Assembly: GCA_003279875.1 (NCBI GenBank) | Contig: QCGN01000011.1 | Span: forward strand, 1 to 38,875 | Source of the DNA: Prochlorococcus sp. AG-388-D03 | GTDB taxonomy: Bacteria; Cyanobacteriota; Cyanobacteriia; PCC-6307; Cyanobiaceae | Direction of reading: 5' to 3' | Length of the DNA: 38,875 nucleotides | Shown: one piece after another, positions 8,402-17,377 of the stretch | How positions within the stretch are numbered: position 1 is the stretch's first letter | How the letters are laid out: each line of letters opens with the position of its first letter | Notes under the pieces: generated by a model | What the model was told of the DNA's origin: nothing | Databases searched by the model: none | The model's input: the letters and a program-made list of their open reading frames with translations, nothing else | Position numbers and translations under genes: made by a program

Positions 8402-9480
8402 ATTAAATGTTTTTTAATTTCATTTGAAATCCACGCAGAACATGCTGGGGCAAGTAATATTCCATTTTTATAAAAACCGGTACACACAATTAACCCTTGT
8501 TCTAAACTTTTTAATATTGGGGACGGTTCACTTTCAGGTCGGGATCTAATCCCAAACCACTTATTAGTGATTTTATTTTTGTCTAGCCATGCTGGTTTAT
8601 TTTCTAAAAAATTCGTAAGTTCTTCAAATGTATTTTCCTTAGGTGTAATGTTATATTCTTCGGTAGATCCAATAATCAATCTTTGTCGATTTATTGGAAG
8701 AAAGTTTTTGCCATCAATGCTGAAATGCTTAGGAAGAGATAATAAACTAATTTCTTTTTCATTAATAGAAATTTCTATTGCTTGACCTAATACAGGTTTT
8801 AATTTGATGTTATGCCTTTTTAAATTAATTAATTTGAGTGCATCTAGAGAGTTACATAAAACAATTACATCAGATTTAATTTCAAGCTTATTTTTGCCAG
8901 TTGAAATCCATTGATTGTTGACTCTTTTTATTTTAATAATTTCATCATTGACAAAATTTATATTTTTAGTTTTTAGGTAAGTGTCTAATGTTTTTAGCAA
9001 TGAAATAGGCTCAATTCTGCCATCTTGAAACGAGATAATCCCTCTTAGGTTTTTTAATTTAAACATTTTACTAATGTTTTCAATAATACTAGAATCCTTT
9101 TTTAAAACTTCTAAATTTCGATTTGGATGATTAGCAACAAACTTATTTAATTTCTCAAATTTTGTTTTGTCCGTTGTTAGCTGAATTAATGGTTTTTGGA
9201 TGTTTAAATTTTTATTGTATTGTCGAAGAAATTTTATCCATTTTGGCCATAAATCATTACTTTTTTTTCTAAGTTCCCAACTTCTACCTTGGCTTTTTTG
9301 ATACATATTACTTACTAAGATACCTAATGCAGCGCTACTACTATTCATGTTTGTTTGTGGGTCGACAATAGTTATTTGATAACCTTGTTCAGAAAGCTCT
9401 AATGCGTTAAATTTTCCTATAATTCCTGAACCTACAATTAATATGTGAGACTTTTTTGAATCCTTTTTAAATTCTTCCAT
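8398..9480 (-). CDS. FAD-dependent amine oxidoreductase (glycine oxidase / D-amino acid dehydrogenase-like)
   Basis: DAO-fold flavoprotein that probably oxidises an amino acid or another small amine. The N-terminal dinucleotide site is GSGIIG (residues 17-22) with an acidic residue ending the second strand (TIVD). A serine/alanine-rich [13 protein letters not shown] loop follows, as in ThiO and DadA relatives. The C-terminal part has [15 protein letters not shown] and a final FAD-contact segment ([18 protein letters not shown]). The 360-residue length is typical. Substrate cannot be read from sequence: glycine oxidase (ThiO) and D-amino-acid dehydrogenase are both possible. No thiamine gene is adjacent. 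It is divergent from purU, 46 bases apart, and its stop overlaps that of dnaK by four bases. Confidence 0.8.
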   Translation of the reverse strand: MEEFKKDSKKSHILIVGSGIIGKFNALELSEQGYQITIVDPQTNMNSSSAALGILVSNMYQKSQGRSWELRKKSNDLWPKWIKFLRQYNKNLNIQKPLIQLTTDKTKFEKLNKFVANHPNRNLEVLKKDSSIIENISKMFKLKNLRGIISFQDGRIEPISLLKTLDTYLKTKNINFVNDEIIKIKRVNNQWISTGKNKLEIKSDVIVLCNSLDALKLINLKRHNIKLKPVLGQAIEISINEKEISLLSLPKHFSIDGKNFLPINRQRLIIGSTEEYNITPKENTFEELTNFLENKPAWLDKNKITNKWFGIRSRPESEPSPILKSLEQGLIVCTGFYKNGILLAPACSAWISNEIKKHLI

Positions 9481-9526
9481 TGATATATTATAAGTAATTA
9501 TCTAAAACATTAATTATTAAGTTTTT

Positions 9527-10381
9527 TTGGAAAAACCTTCAATCATACTAAAAACTGTTTGTCCTGATCGTCCTGGGCTAGTTAGTCAATTAACTAGTTG
9601 GATATCAGATTATGGTGGAAATATAAAGCATTCAGATCATCATACAGATCAAGATGCAGGATTGTTTCTGAGTAGAATTGAATGGAACAGAAATGATTTG
9701 CCAATAAATAAAGTTGAAATCTATGAGCAATTTCAAAAAATTGCAATAGACATAAATGGTCAATTTAATATTAATTATTCAGATGAGATACCAAATGTGG
9801 GTATCTTTGTAAGTAAGCAAAATCACTGTTTAATAGACCTACTTTGGCGAGTGAGAAATGGTGAGTTAAAGATGAATGTACCATTAATAATTTCTAATCA
9901 TCCAGATCTTGAAAATATTGCTAAAGATTTTGATGCTCAATTTGTTTGTATCGATACTCTAAATTACTCTAAATCCACTGTCGAGAATCAGATTTTAAAT
10001 CTGCTAAAAGATTTTGATATTAAACTAGTAGTATTAGCTAAATATATGCAAATTCTGAGTGAGTCTTTTTTAGAAAATTATTCTTCAATAATTAATATAC
10101 ACCATTCTTTTCTGCCTGCATTTAAGGGGGCGCAACCTTATCATCGAGCATGGAAAAGAGGAGTTAAATTGATAGGTGCAACTGCACATTATGTGACGCA
10201 AGATTTAGATGAGGGACCAATAATAGAGCAATGCACCGTAAATGTAAGTCATAGAGATGAGGTAGATGATTTGATTCGAAAAGGTCGGGATATTGAGAGA
10301 ATTGCTCTCGCAAGAGCAGTTAGATTACATTTAAATCATCAGATTTTTGTATACGATAGTAAAACTGCTGTTTTTGATTGA
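9527..10381 (+). CDS. purU: Formyltetrahydrofolate deformylase
   Basis: Hydrolyses 10-formyl-tetrahydrofolate to formate and tetrahydrofolate, balancing the one-carbon pool. The protein has an N-terminal ACT-like regulatory domain (about residues 1-80, starting ILKTVCPDRPGLV) and a formyltransferase-fold catalytic domain (about 85-284) with NIHHSFLPAFKGA and DLDEGPIIEQ, which hold the Asn-His-Asp catalytic set. The ACT domain separates it from PurN. The start is TTG at 9527-9529: an in-frame TAA at 9518-9520 excludes anything further upstream, and the ACT strand begins at once. The length (284) is normal. It is convergent with the ClC gene, 11 bases between stops. The divergent amine oxidase and the gcvT gene also touch one-carbon or glycine metabolism. 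Confidence 0.94.
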   Translation: MEKPSIILKTVCPDRPGLVSQLTSWISDYGGNIKHSDHHTDQDAGLFLSRIEWNRNDLPINKVEIYEQFQKIAIDINGQFNINYSDEIPNVGIFVSKQNHCLIDLLWRVRNGELKMNVPLIISNHPDLENIAKDFDAQFVCIDTLNYSKSTVENQILNLLKDFDIKLVVLAKYMQILSESFLENYSSIINIHHSFLPAFKGAQPYHRAWKRGVKLIGATAHYVTQDLDEGPIIEQCTVNVSHRDEVDDLIRKGRDIERIALARAVRLHLNHQIFVYDSKTAVFD

Positions 10382-10392
10382 CAACAGATTTT

Positions 10393-11751
10393 TTAATCTT
10401 CTAATTCAATTTGGATTTGTCTTTCATAAATTGATTCTTCATTAAAAGCTCTTGCTATTAAAAAACTTGTAATACAACTAATAAGAACAGGTTTCATTAT
10501 TAATAAATTTTTTGTTAAGGCAAAAGCTAAGAACATAGCCGTTATTGGTGTTCTAGAACATCCTGCTACAAACCCCCCCATACCAGCAAATATATAAGTA
10601 CTTGGGGCATGGCCCGTAGCAATTTCCACCCAGGTTCCCACAATTAATCCAATAGCCCCTCCTAAAGTAAGCATCGGATAGAATAATCCTCCAGGTGCGC
10701 CTGAAGCTGCAGCTAATCCTGTTGTTATAAAAAGTATAAATACAGCTAAAAAAGCTATTTCAATACTGGTATTTTTTTCTACTATTATCTTTTGTAATTC
10801 ATCTAAATTATAGAAAGAACTAGGTAAAAAAGAATAAATTGTCCCAAGCAAAAGTCCACAAATACTCATTTTTAAAACAAATTTATTTTTATACCACTTC
10901 TTCCCAATCTTTTGCATAATAAGAACATACTTACTATATAGTTCTGCAAATAATCCAATAATTATTCCCAGTAATACAAGATAAAAAAAATCTACGGGTA
11001 AGAAAAAGACAGATGGATCATATTCTTTTTGGATCAAAAAGCCTAGATTAAAGTCAAAACCGCCAGCTTTTGGGTCTAAACCTAAGGCCTGAATAATATC
11101 TGCAGACGAATCTGCTATGAAAGTTGTAATTACTACTAATAATAAGATTACTGGCCTTGCAGAATTTAATAATTCTTCAATTGCATAAATGAAGCCACCT
11201 AAAGGAGCGCTAAATACTGCAGCTATCCCAGCGCCACCTCCTGCTGCGACTATAACTCTTCTAAATGCTAGAGGAGCTCTCAGCCATCTTGCCATTTGCC
11301 AAGCCACAGAGCCTCCCATTTGAACTGATGGACCTTCAGGACCTAAAGGGAATCCACTTCCTATTGCAATTATTCCAGACACTAATTTCACTAATCCAAC
11401 CTTAAGATTCATAGGTACTTTTTTATGCCTTAAAAACCCCATGATTTGACTTACACCTGAACCTTTTGCTGCAGGAGCAATGTTTTTAATTAGGAATCCT
11501 GCTATTGCTCCACCTGCAGCGCCAAATACTGGTAAAATTGCAATTGATGGAAAATGATTTAAAAGTTCTAATCTCCAATTATTTATAAAATAAATTCCAG
11601 TTTTAAAAGAAATACTCGTAATAGATGCTCCTAAACCTGTGAATAGAATTGATATAAGGACAACAAAAGATCTTTGTTTAAGTAATTTTTTAATACTTCT
11701 AGAAGAGTTACTACTGGTTTTTTTAATATTTTCTTTTATAAGGTTTTGCAT
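10393..11751 (-). CDS. ClC-family chloride channel / H+-Cl- antiporter
   Basis: Polytopic membrane protein of the ClC family, 452 residues, with the three ion-pathway signatures in order: GSGVSQ (97-102), GSGFPLGPEGP (131-141) and GAPGGLFYP in the C-terminal half. The gating glutamate is present (E139). An EE pair at 192-193 matches the region of the internal proton glutamate of bacterial antiporters, so H+/Cl- exchange is more likely than a pure channel. Two motif positions differ from the common GSGIP and GREGP forms: serine replaces the proline in the first motif and proline replaces the arginine before the gating glutamate. There is no C-terminal CBS pair. It lies nine bases downstream of acnB on the same strand, so the two are probably co-transcribed. 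Likely role: chloride or pH homeostasis in a marine cell. Confidence 0.92.
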   Translation of the reverse strand: MQNLIKENIKKTSSNSSRSIKKLLKQRSFVVLISILFTGLGASITSISFKTGIYFINNWRLELLNHFPSIAILPVFGAAGGAIAGFLIKNIAPAAKGSGVSQIMGFLRHKKVPMNLKVGLVKLVSGIIAIGSGFPLGPEGPSVQMGGSVAWQMARWLRAPLAFRRVIVAAGGGAGIAAVFSAPLGGFIYAIEELLNSARPVILLLVVITTFIADSSADIIQALGLDPKAGGFDFNLGFLIQKEYDPSVFFLPVDFFYLVLLGIIIGLFAELYSKYVLIMQKIGKKWYKNKFVLKMSICGLLLGTIYSFLPSSFYNLDELQKIIVEKNTSIEIAFLAVFILFITTGLAAASGAPGGLFYPMLTLGGAIGLIVGTWVEIATGHAPSTYIFAGMGGFVAGCSRTPITAMFLAFALTKNLLIMKPVLISCITSFLIARAFNEESIYERQIQIELED

Positions 11752-11760
11752 AGTTCATAA

Positions 11761-14334
11761 TCATTTTGACAAACTAAAATTTTTCATTTCGTCAAATTGA
11801 AGATAACGATAAAGTTCATCGGAGAAGGGATTTATTTTGTTTTTAGTAATATCTTGATACTCATTTATTGTGGGTATTCTTCCTAAAAGAGCACAAACTG
11901 CAGCCAACTCAGCACTCCCTAAAAATACTTGAGCATTTTTGCCAAGTCTATTATCAAAATTTCTTGTGCTGGTTGAGAAGACAACAGAACCTTCATCAAC
12001 TCTTGCTTGATTTCCCATGCATAATGAACAGCCTGGTAACTCTAATCTTGCTCCACATTTCTCAAATATTTCATAGTATCCTTCTGCTTTAAGTCTTTCT
12101 TCATCCATTTTTGTAGGAGGACAAATCCATAGTTTTGCATTTAATTTTTCAATGCCCTGAAGAACCTTAGCAGCAGCCCTATAGTGCCCAATATTAGTCA
12201 TGCAGGATCCTATAAATACTTCATCAATGTTTGTATTTTCAACATCTTTAATTTCTTTGACATTATCTGGATCATTTGGGCAAGCTACTATAGGTTGTGT
12301 AACTTTAGCTAGGTCAATTTCTATTATTTCTTCATACGCTGCATTGACGTCAGGCTGTAATAATTCAGGTTTTTTTAGCCAATTTTTCATATCACTTATT
12401 CTTCTTGAGATAGATTTTGCATCTTCATAATTGCTTTCAATCATTTTCTCTAAAAGACAAATGTTACTTCTCAAATATTCTTTTACAGTGTTATGTGATA
12501 AAAGTATTGTGCTTCCAGCGCAAGAGCGTTCAGCAGTAGCATCAGTCAATTCAAAGGCTTGTTCAAGTTTTAAATCAGGCAATCCTTCAATTTCCATAAT
12601 CTTTCCGTTAAATATATTTTTTTTATTTTCTTTAGCAACGGTTAAAAGACCTTTATTTATTGCAAAGAGTGGAATTGCATTTACAAGATCTCGTAGAGTA
12701 ATTCCTGGGAGTAAATCTCCTTTAAACTTTACTAATACTGATTCTGGCATATTTAATGGCATTGACCCTATTGCAGCAGCAAAGGCAACAATACCTGACC
12801 CTCCAGGGAATGAAATTCCTAGAGGAAATCTTGTATGACTATCCCCACCTGTTCCTACGGTGTCGGGTAGTAACATCCTATTAAGCCAACTATGGATTAT
12901 GCCATCTCCAGGCTTAAGAGCTACACCTCCTCTTTGTGAGATGAAATCAGGTAGTTCTTTATGAGTAATTAAATCTATAGGTTTAGGGTATGCCGCAGTA
13001 TGGCAAAAACTTTGCATTACTAAATCTGCAGTAAAGCCTAAACAAGCTAACTCTTTTAATTCATCTCTAGTCATTGGACCAGTCGTATCTTGACTTCCAA
13101 CAGTTGTCATAATGGGCTCACATGTCATGCCAGGCAGGACTCCTTCTAAGCCACATGCTCTACCTACTATTTTTTGCGCTTGAGTAAATCCAGTATCAAT
13201 TTTTTTTGGACTTTTTGGGCGGATAAATATTTCACTAGGTTGTAATGCAAGTTTTTTTCTAATTTTATCTGTCAGAGATCTACCAATCATAAGATTTATT
13301 CTTCCTCCAGCTTGAATCTCATCTGTGAGTGTTGATGGGTTCAACTCGAAATGACTAATTATTAATTCTTCTTTAGTATTTTTATCGATTTTTTTAATGA
13401 CCCCTTCATATGGCAATATTTTTAATAAATCACCATTATTTATATCAGATACATTAGTTTCAATCGGAAGTGCTCCTGAGTCTTGGGCTGTATTAAAGAA
13501 AATTGGGGCTATTTTGTTTCCAATAATTATTCCACCAGTTTTTTTATTAGGAACAAAGGGGATATCTTCTCCTAAATGCCAAATAACTGAATTAATAGCA
13601 GATTTTCTTGAACTTCCTGTACCAACAACATCTCCAACATAAGCTATTTTTATGTTTTGTTTTTTAAGATCATCAAGAACTTTGAGTCCATTATGCTTCT
13701 TAAATTCAAGCATAGATAATGAGTGTAGAGGTATATCTGGACGAGTTGTAGCATGAACTGCAGGGGATAAGTCATCGGTATTTGTTTCTCCTTCAATTTT
13801 GAATGCTAAACATTTAATTTCTTTTGGAAGAGAATTTTTAGTTGTAAACCATTCTGCATTTGCCCAACTATTTATAACCTCTTCTGCATAAATATTATTT
13901 CGAGATAAATCAAAAATATCATTTGCTGCATCGTAAACAAGGATAATATTCTTTAAAACTTGTGCTGCTTCTTTGGCATGTAAATTGTTTTTACTTTTGA
14001 GTATCTGAATCAGTGAGTTTACGTTATATCCCCCGATCATTGTTCCTAATATTTGTATTGCTTTTTGGGGATTAATATATTTGCAATGCTTTTCTCCATT
14101 AACAATTGCTGTGAGCCAGCTTGCTTTTACATATGCTGCTTCATCTACTCCGGGTGGTACTCTATTTATAAGCAAATCTAGCAAATATTTACTCTCGTAC
14201 TGAGTATTTTGCTCTAAGAGGTTAGTAACACAATTAGTCTGTTCTGCATTTAGTGGTAAAGGAGGGATGCCTTGAGTGGCTCTTTCAGCCACATGATCCG
14301 CATAATCTTTGAGCAATGTTTCCAATTTCTTCAT
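11761..14334 (-). CDS. acnB: Aconitate hydratase B
   Basis: Converts citrate to isocitrate through cis-aconitate using a 4Fe-4S cluster. At 857 residues with an N-terminal HEAT-like helical domain followed by the swivelling domain (TDDLSPAVHATTRPDIPLHSL), it is AcnB and not AcnA. The cluster cysteines are visible: one in GSCMTNIGHYRAA near residue 710 and two in CSLCMGNQA near 769-772. The GDSHTRFPLGISFPGGSG stretch is intact. In marine picocyanobacteria this enzyme feeds 2-oxoglutarate formation for nitrogen assimilation and not a complete cycle (general knowledge of the group). It is divergent from the DAHP synthase gene with 97 bases between starts and is followed closely by the ClC gene. 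Confidence 0.98.
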   Translation of the reverse strand: MKKLETLLKDYADHVAERATQGIPPLPLNAEQTNCVTNLLEQNTQYESKYLLDLLINRVPPGVDEAAYVKASWLTAIVNGEKHCKYINPQKAIQILGTMIGGYNVNSLIQILKSKNNLHAKEAAQVLKNIILVYDAANDIFDLSRNNIYAEEVINSWANAEWFTTKNSLPKEIKCLAFKIEGETNTDDLSPAVHATTRPDIPLHSLSMLEFKKHNGLKVLDDLKKQNIKIAYVGDVVGTGSSRKSAINSVIWHLGEDIPFVPNKKTGGIIIGNKIAPIFFNTAQDSGALPIETNVSDINNGDLLKILPYEGVIKKIDKNTKEELIISHFELNPSTLTDEIQAGGRINLMIGRSLTDKIRKKLALQPSEIFIRPKSPKKIDTGFTQAQKIVGRACGLEGVLPGMTCEPIMTTVGSQDTTGPMTRDELKELACLGFTADLVMQSFCHTAAYPKPIDLITHKELPDFISQRGGVALKPGDGIIHSWLNRMLLPDTVGTGGDSHTRFPLGISFPGGSGIVAFAAAIGSMPLNMPESVLVKFKGDLLPGITLRDLVNAIPLFAINKGLLTVAKENKKNIFNGKIMEIEGLPDLKLEQAFELTDATAERSCAGSTILLSHNTVKEYLRSNICLLEKMIESNYEDAKSISRRISDMKNWLKKPELLQPDVNAAYEEIIEIDLAKVTQPIVACPNDPDNVKEIKDVENTNIDEVFIGSCMTNIGHYRAAAKVLQGIEKLNAKLWICPPTKMDEERLKAEGYYEIFEKCGARLELPGCSLCMGNQARVDEGSVVFSTSTRNFDNRLGKNAQVFLGSAELAAVCALLGRIPTINEYQDITKNKINPFSDELYRYLQFDEMKNFSLSK

Positions 14335-14431
14335 TTGTGAGGTTTAATGCCTAATCTATTGTTATTTTTAATATTGATAAGGAGAGTATTCATAAATGCT
14401 TTTTTAAATATTCAAACTTCTTAACTATTCA

Positions 14432-15499
14432 ATGACGACTTCATCCAATAATCAATCTTTAGAAAAAACATCTGATTTGCATGTTGTTGAAACACGTCCA
14501 TTAATACCTCCAAGCAAACTTCATAACGATATACCTCTAGATTATACCTCTGCTGATACTGTCTCTAATACTAGAAAATCAATACAAAATATTTTGCATA
14601 AGAACGATTCAAAGCTTTTAGTTATAGTAGGCCCTTGTTCAATTCATGATATTGAGGCGGCTAAAGAATATGCAGGATATATTAAGGAATTTAGAAAAAT
14701 TTATAAGGATAAATTAGAAATTGTAATGCGAGTATATTTTGAAAAACCAAGAACGACAATTGGGTGGAAAGGATTAATAAATGACCCGCATCTAGATGGT
14801 TCATATGATATAAACACAGGTTTACGAAAAGCGAGAAGTTTACTATCTTATCTGGCAGTTCGCGGGATACCTGCAGCTACAGAGTTATTAGATCCAATTG
14901 TTCCGCAATATATTGCTGATTTGATTAGTTGGACAGCAATAGGTGCAAGGACTACTGAAAGTCAAACTCATAGAGAAATGGCATCAGGTTTATCTATGCC
15001 AATAGGTTTTAAAAATGGTACAGATGGCTCTTTCAGTACAGCAATTAATGCAATGAAATCAGCTTCAAAATCTCATCATTTTTTAGGGGTTAATAATCAT
15101 GGTTATGCTTCTATTGTTAATACGACTGGTAATCCAGATGGTCACATAGTTTTAAGGGGAGGGTCTAAAGGGGTAAATTTCGAAAACCAACACGTAAGAA
15201 GTATTTCCTCTGAATTAAAAGTCACTAATCTTCCGTACAAAGTTATGGTTGATTGTAGTCATGGAAATTCAAATAAAGATTATCGGAAGCAATCTGATGT
15301 TTTAAAAAATGTGGCATCCCAACTTAAGAATGGTGAAAATAATATTTTAGGAGTTATGCTTGAAAGTCATATTAAAGAGGGTAATCAAAAACTTTCAAAT
15401 AGAAAAGAGCTTGAATATGGGAAAAGTATTACTGATGCTTGTATAAATATAGATACAACAAAAAATTTGCTTGAAATTTTGTACGATTCAATTTTGTAA
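14432..15499 (+). CDS. aroG: 3-deoxy-7-phosphoheptulonate (DAHP) synthase, class I
   Basis: First step of the shikimate pathway: phosphoenolpyruvate plus erythrose 4-phosphate to DAHP. The 355-residue protein is a class I (AroFGH-type) enzyme, with LLVIVGPCSIHD, the MRVYFEKPRTTIGWKG motif, GARTTESQTHREMASGLS and the metal-site stretch VMVDCSHGNSNKD. It starts at an ATG with no Shine-Dalgarno site. Which E. coli isozyme it resembles in feedback control (Phe, Tyr or Trp) cannot be told by eye, so the symbol is generic. Its stop lies one base from the stop of the convergent phytol-kinase-like gene. Confidence 0.95.
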   Translation: MTTSSNNQSLEKTSDLHVVETRPLIPPSKLHNDIPLDYTSADTVSNTRKSIQNILHKNDSKLLVIVGPCSIHDIEAAKEYAGYIKEFRKIYKDKLEIVMRVYFEKPRTTIGWKGLINDPHLDGSYDINTGLRKARSLLSYLAVRGIPAATELLDPIVPQYIADLISWTAIGARTTESQTHREMASGLSMPIGFKNGTDGSFSTAINAMKSASKSHHFLGVNNHGYASIVNTTGNPDGHIVLRGGSKGVNFENQHVRSISSELKVTNLPYKVMVDCSHGNSNKDYRKQSDVLKNVASQLKNGENNILGVMLESHIKEGNQKLSNRKELEYGKSITDACINIDTTKNLLEILYDSIL

Positions 15500-15500
15500 T

Positions 15501-16145
15501 TTATAATTTTGTTATAAAAAAGTTAAAGCAAAACGCTGCTGAAATTGGCACAATAAAATTATCTATTCCAAAGAAACTAAACTGTTCAAGAACCGTAGAA
15601 ATCAGAGCAATAGTTAAAAAATTGATATTAAAGTTATATTGCTGAAAATAACTTAAACCAAAAACTACTATCAAGCTCATAAAGAACATTGTTGCTGTTC
15701 CAAAAAAAGATTTTTGTTGGTTCAAAAAAATCCAGGTTTTTGATTTAAAGTTTTTGCCTATTAATCCTGCAAAACCATCTCCAAATGTCATTATAAAAAA
15801 ACCAGCGATTAGAGAAGTGGGATCTGAATTCCAATAAAGATAAATTAAAATAAATAAACTAAGACAATAAAATAATGTGCCATAACTTTTTCTGCCTACA
15901 TCTTCAATAGTCGGAAATAATTTAAATTGATAATTTATGAAAATTAAAAAAGAAACAAGTCCCGTAAAACAAAGAGCAGAAGTTTGATCTATATCTAAAA
16001 ATTTTGCGAAAGGAATTAAAGGTCCTATTCCAATATGAATAATTTTTCTAAGCGCTTCTTTATTATTTGGATTAAAAAGTTTATAAATTAATGATATTAA
16101 AAAGATAATAAATATATAAATTAAAATATACGCAAATTTCAACAA
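15501..16145 (-). CDS. VTE5-like phytol kinase / dolichol kinase family membrane protein
   Basis: Small polytopic membrane protein (214 residues, about six hydrophobic segments) of the CTP-using dolichol/phytol kinase family. Conserved elements are RKIIHIGIGP early on, GRKSYGTLFY in the middle, and FGDGFAGLIGKNF followed by QKSFFGTATMF, the nucleotide-binding part. In cyanobacteria the likely role is phosphorylation of phytol released from chlorophyll, for tocopherol synthesis or chlorophyll recycling; this is inferred from the family. The start is one of two consecutive TTG codons (16145 or 16142), since no ATG is available before the conserved region. It begins five bases after the sigma factor stop, so the two probably share a transcript. 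Confidence 0.78.
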   Translation of the reverse strand: MLKFAYILIYIFIIFLISLIYKLFNPNNKEALRKIIHIGIGPLIPFAKFLDIDQTSALCFTGLVSFLIFINYQFKLFPTIEDVGRKSYGTLFYCLSLFILIYLYWNSDPTSLIAGFFIMTFGDGFAGLIGKNFKSKTWIFLNQQKSFFGTATMFFMSLIVVFGLSYFQQYNFNINFLTIALISTVLEQFSFFGIDNFIVPISAAFCFNFFITKL

Positions 16146-16150
16146 CTTAC

Positions 16151-17170
16151 TTATGCAGCTTTTTGATGAGTAGTCATTACTCTAAGTTTTAATATTGCTT
16201 TTGCTTCTAGTTGCCTGACTCTTTCTCTTGATACATTTATTTGTCTACCTATTTCTGCTAGTGTAAGCGGTTCTTCTCCATCTAAGCCGAATCTCAGTTT
16301 CATAATTTTTTGTTCTCTTTCATTTAATTGAGCAAGCCAAGTTCCTAGATGTTCTTTTTGGATAGTTCTATCCATGCCTTCCATAGGCTCTTCGCCATTT
16401 GGGTCGGGAATAAGTTCACCAAGGGTACTGCGATCTTCTTCGCCTCTTGCATGAGCATCAAGAGAGGCACATGGGGCGCTTTGCGAGATCAAGTCCTCTA
16501 AATCTTTTTGCTCAATACCCATTGCTGTTGCCATTTCAATTCTGGTTGGTTGCCTACCAAATTTATGAGATAATTCTCTTGAAACTCTCCTCATTTTTGA
16601 TAATTTTTCACTTATATGGATTGGCAATCGAATAGTTCTAGCACTATTATCAATAGCCCTTGTCATTCCTTGTCTAATCCACCAATAAGCATAAGTTGAG
16701 AATTTATATCCCATTGCAGGATCAAATTTATCGACAGCTCTTTCTAAACCAATCGCCCCTTCCTGTACTAAGTCTAGTAACTCCAAACCTTGATTTTGAT
16801 ACTTCTTGGCAACAGATACTACCAGTCTCAAATTCGCTGCCATCATCCTATCTCTTGCTCTTTTACCAATCTTAATTAGATGGCGATTTCGTGATGATCT
16901 TTCGATTTCAGGAGTTTCTAGCAATTTTTTCATGTTTTGAACATGATGCGCTAGCTCTATTTCCTCTGCTGGAGTAAGAAGAGGAACTCTTCCTATACTG
17001 CTTAAGTAATGACCTATAGAATCTGAAGCTAATCTTGCAGATTTTTTTTGGCTTTGTTTGGCAGTTAAGCTTGATTTTGTTTTGCGAGTTTTACCCGCTG
17101 TGTTTGGTAATCTAGGTTCTTCAATATTTTTTTTTGAAGAACTATTTCCAGATTCCAGAAGGATCCCCAT
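16151..17170 (-). CDS. Group 2 (RpoD-like) alternative sigma factor
   Basis: Sigma-70 family factor that directs RNA polymerase to promoters, probably under stress or a diel programme. From the ATG at 17168-17170 it has 339 residues. Region 1.2 begins DSIGHYLSSIGRVPLLTPAEE; region 2 includes NLRLVVSVAKKYQNQGLELLDLVQEG and the -10 element helix FSTYAYWWIRQGMTRAI; region 3 follows; region 4 ends with LAEIGRQINVSRERVRQLEAKA, the -35 helix-turn-helix. It lacks the long acidic region 1.1 of a primary sigma, so group 2 is the best placement. The frame remains open to an ATG at 17257, but those 29 residues look unlike the family and I exclude them. About 207 A+T-rich bases lie upstream, after ppk. 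Confidence 0.93.
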   Translation of the reverse strand: MGILLESGNSSSKKNIEEPRLPNTAGKTRKTKSSLTAKQSQKKSARLASDSIGHYLSSIGRVPLLTPAEEIELAHHVQNMKKLLETPEIERSSRNRHLIKIGKRARDRMMAANLRLVVSVAKKYQNQGLELLDLVQEGAIGLERAVDKFDPAMGYKFSTYAYWWIRQGMTRAIDNSARTIRLPIHISEKLSKMRRVSRELSHKFGRQPTRIEMATAMGIEQKDLEDLISQSAPCASLDAHARGEEDRSTLGELIPDPNGEEPMEGMDRTIQKEHLGTWLAQLNEREQKIMKLRFGLDGEEPLTLAEIGRQINVSRERVRQLEAKAILKLRVMTTHQKAA

Positions 17171-17377
17171 CACCCTGGCCTCTTTAAACGGATTTTTTAG
17201 AAAGCTAGCACTGAAATCGAGATAAAAACTACTTTTGCGTTGAAACTTTAAAGACAAAAAAATTTTAATTTATCAAAATTTCTCTAAAACCGTTGATACG
17301 ATTGAGTTTTATGTAAATATAAAATATTTAAAAATATTAAGTAATTTTTTAAAATGTTATAAAAATAAATTATTTTT

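Noticed and set aside
12431-12838. 135-codon + strand frame opposite acnB
   Set aside because: It lies entirely antisense to an intact, highly conserved aconitase gene and its translation has no recognisable domain; it is a codon-pattern shadow.
17171-17377. Small RNA or extra gene between ppk and the sigma factor
   Set aside because: The sequence is almost pure A+T with no stable hairpin, no promoter I could defend and no frame of use; it is more likely the sigma factor leader.
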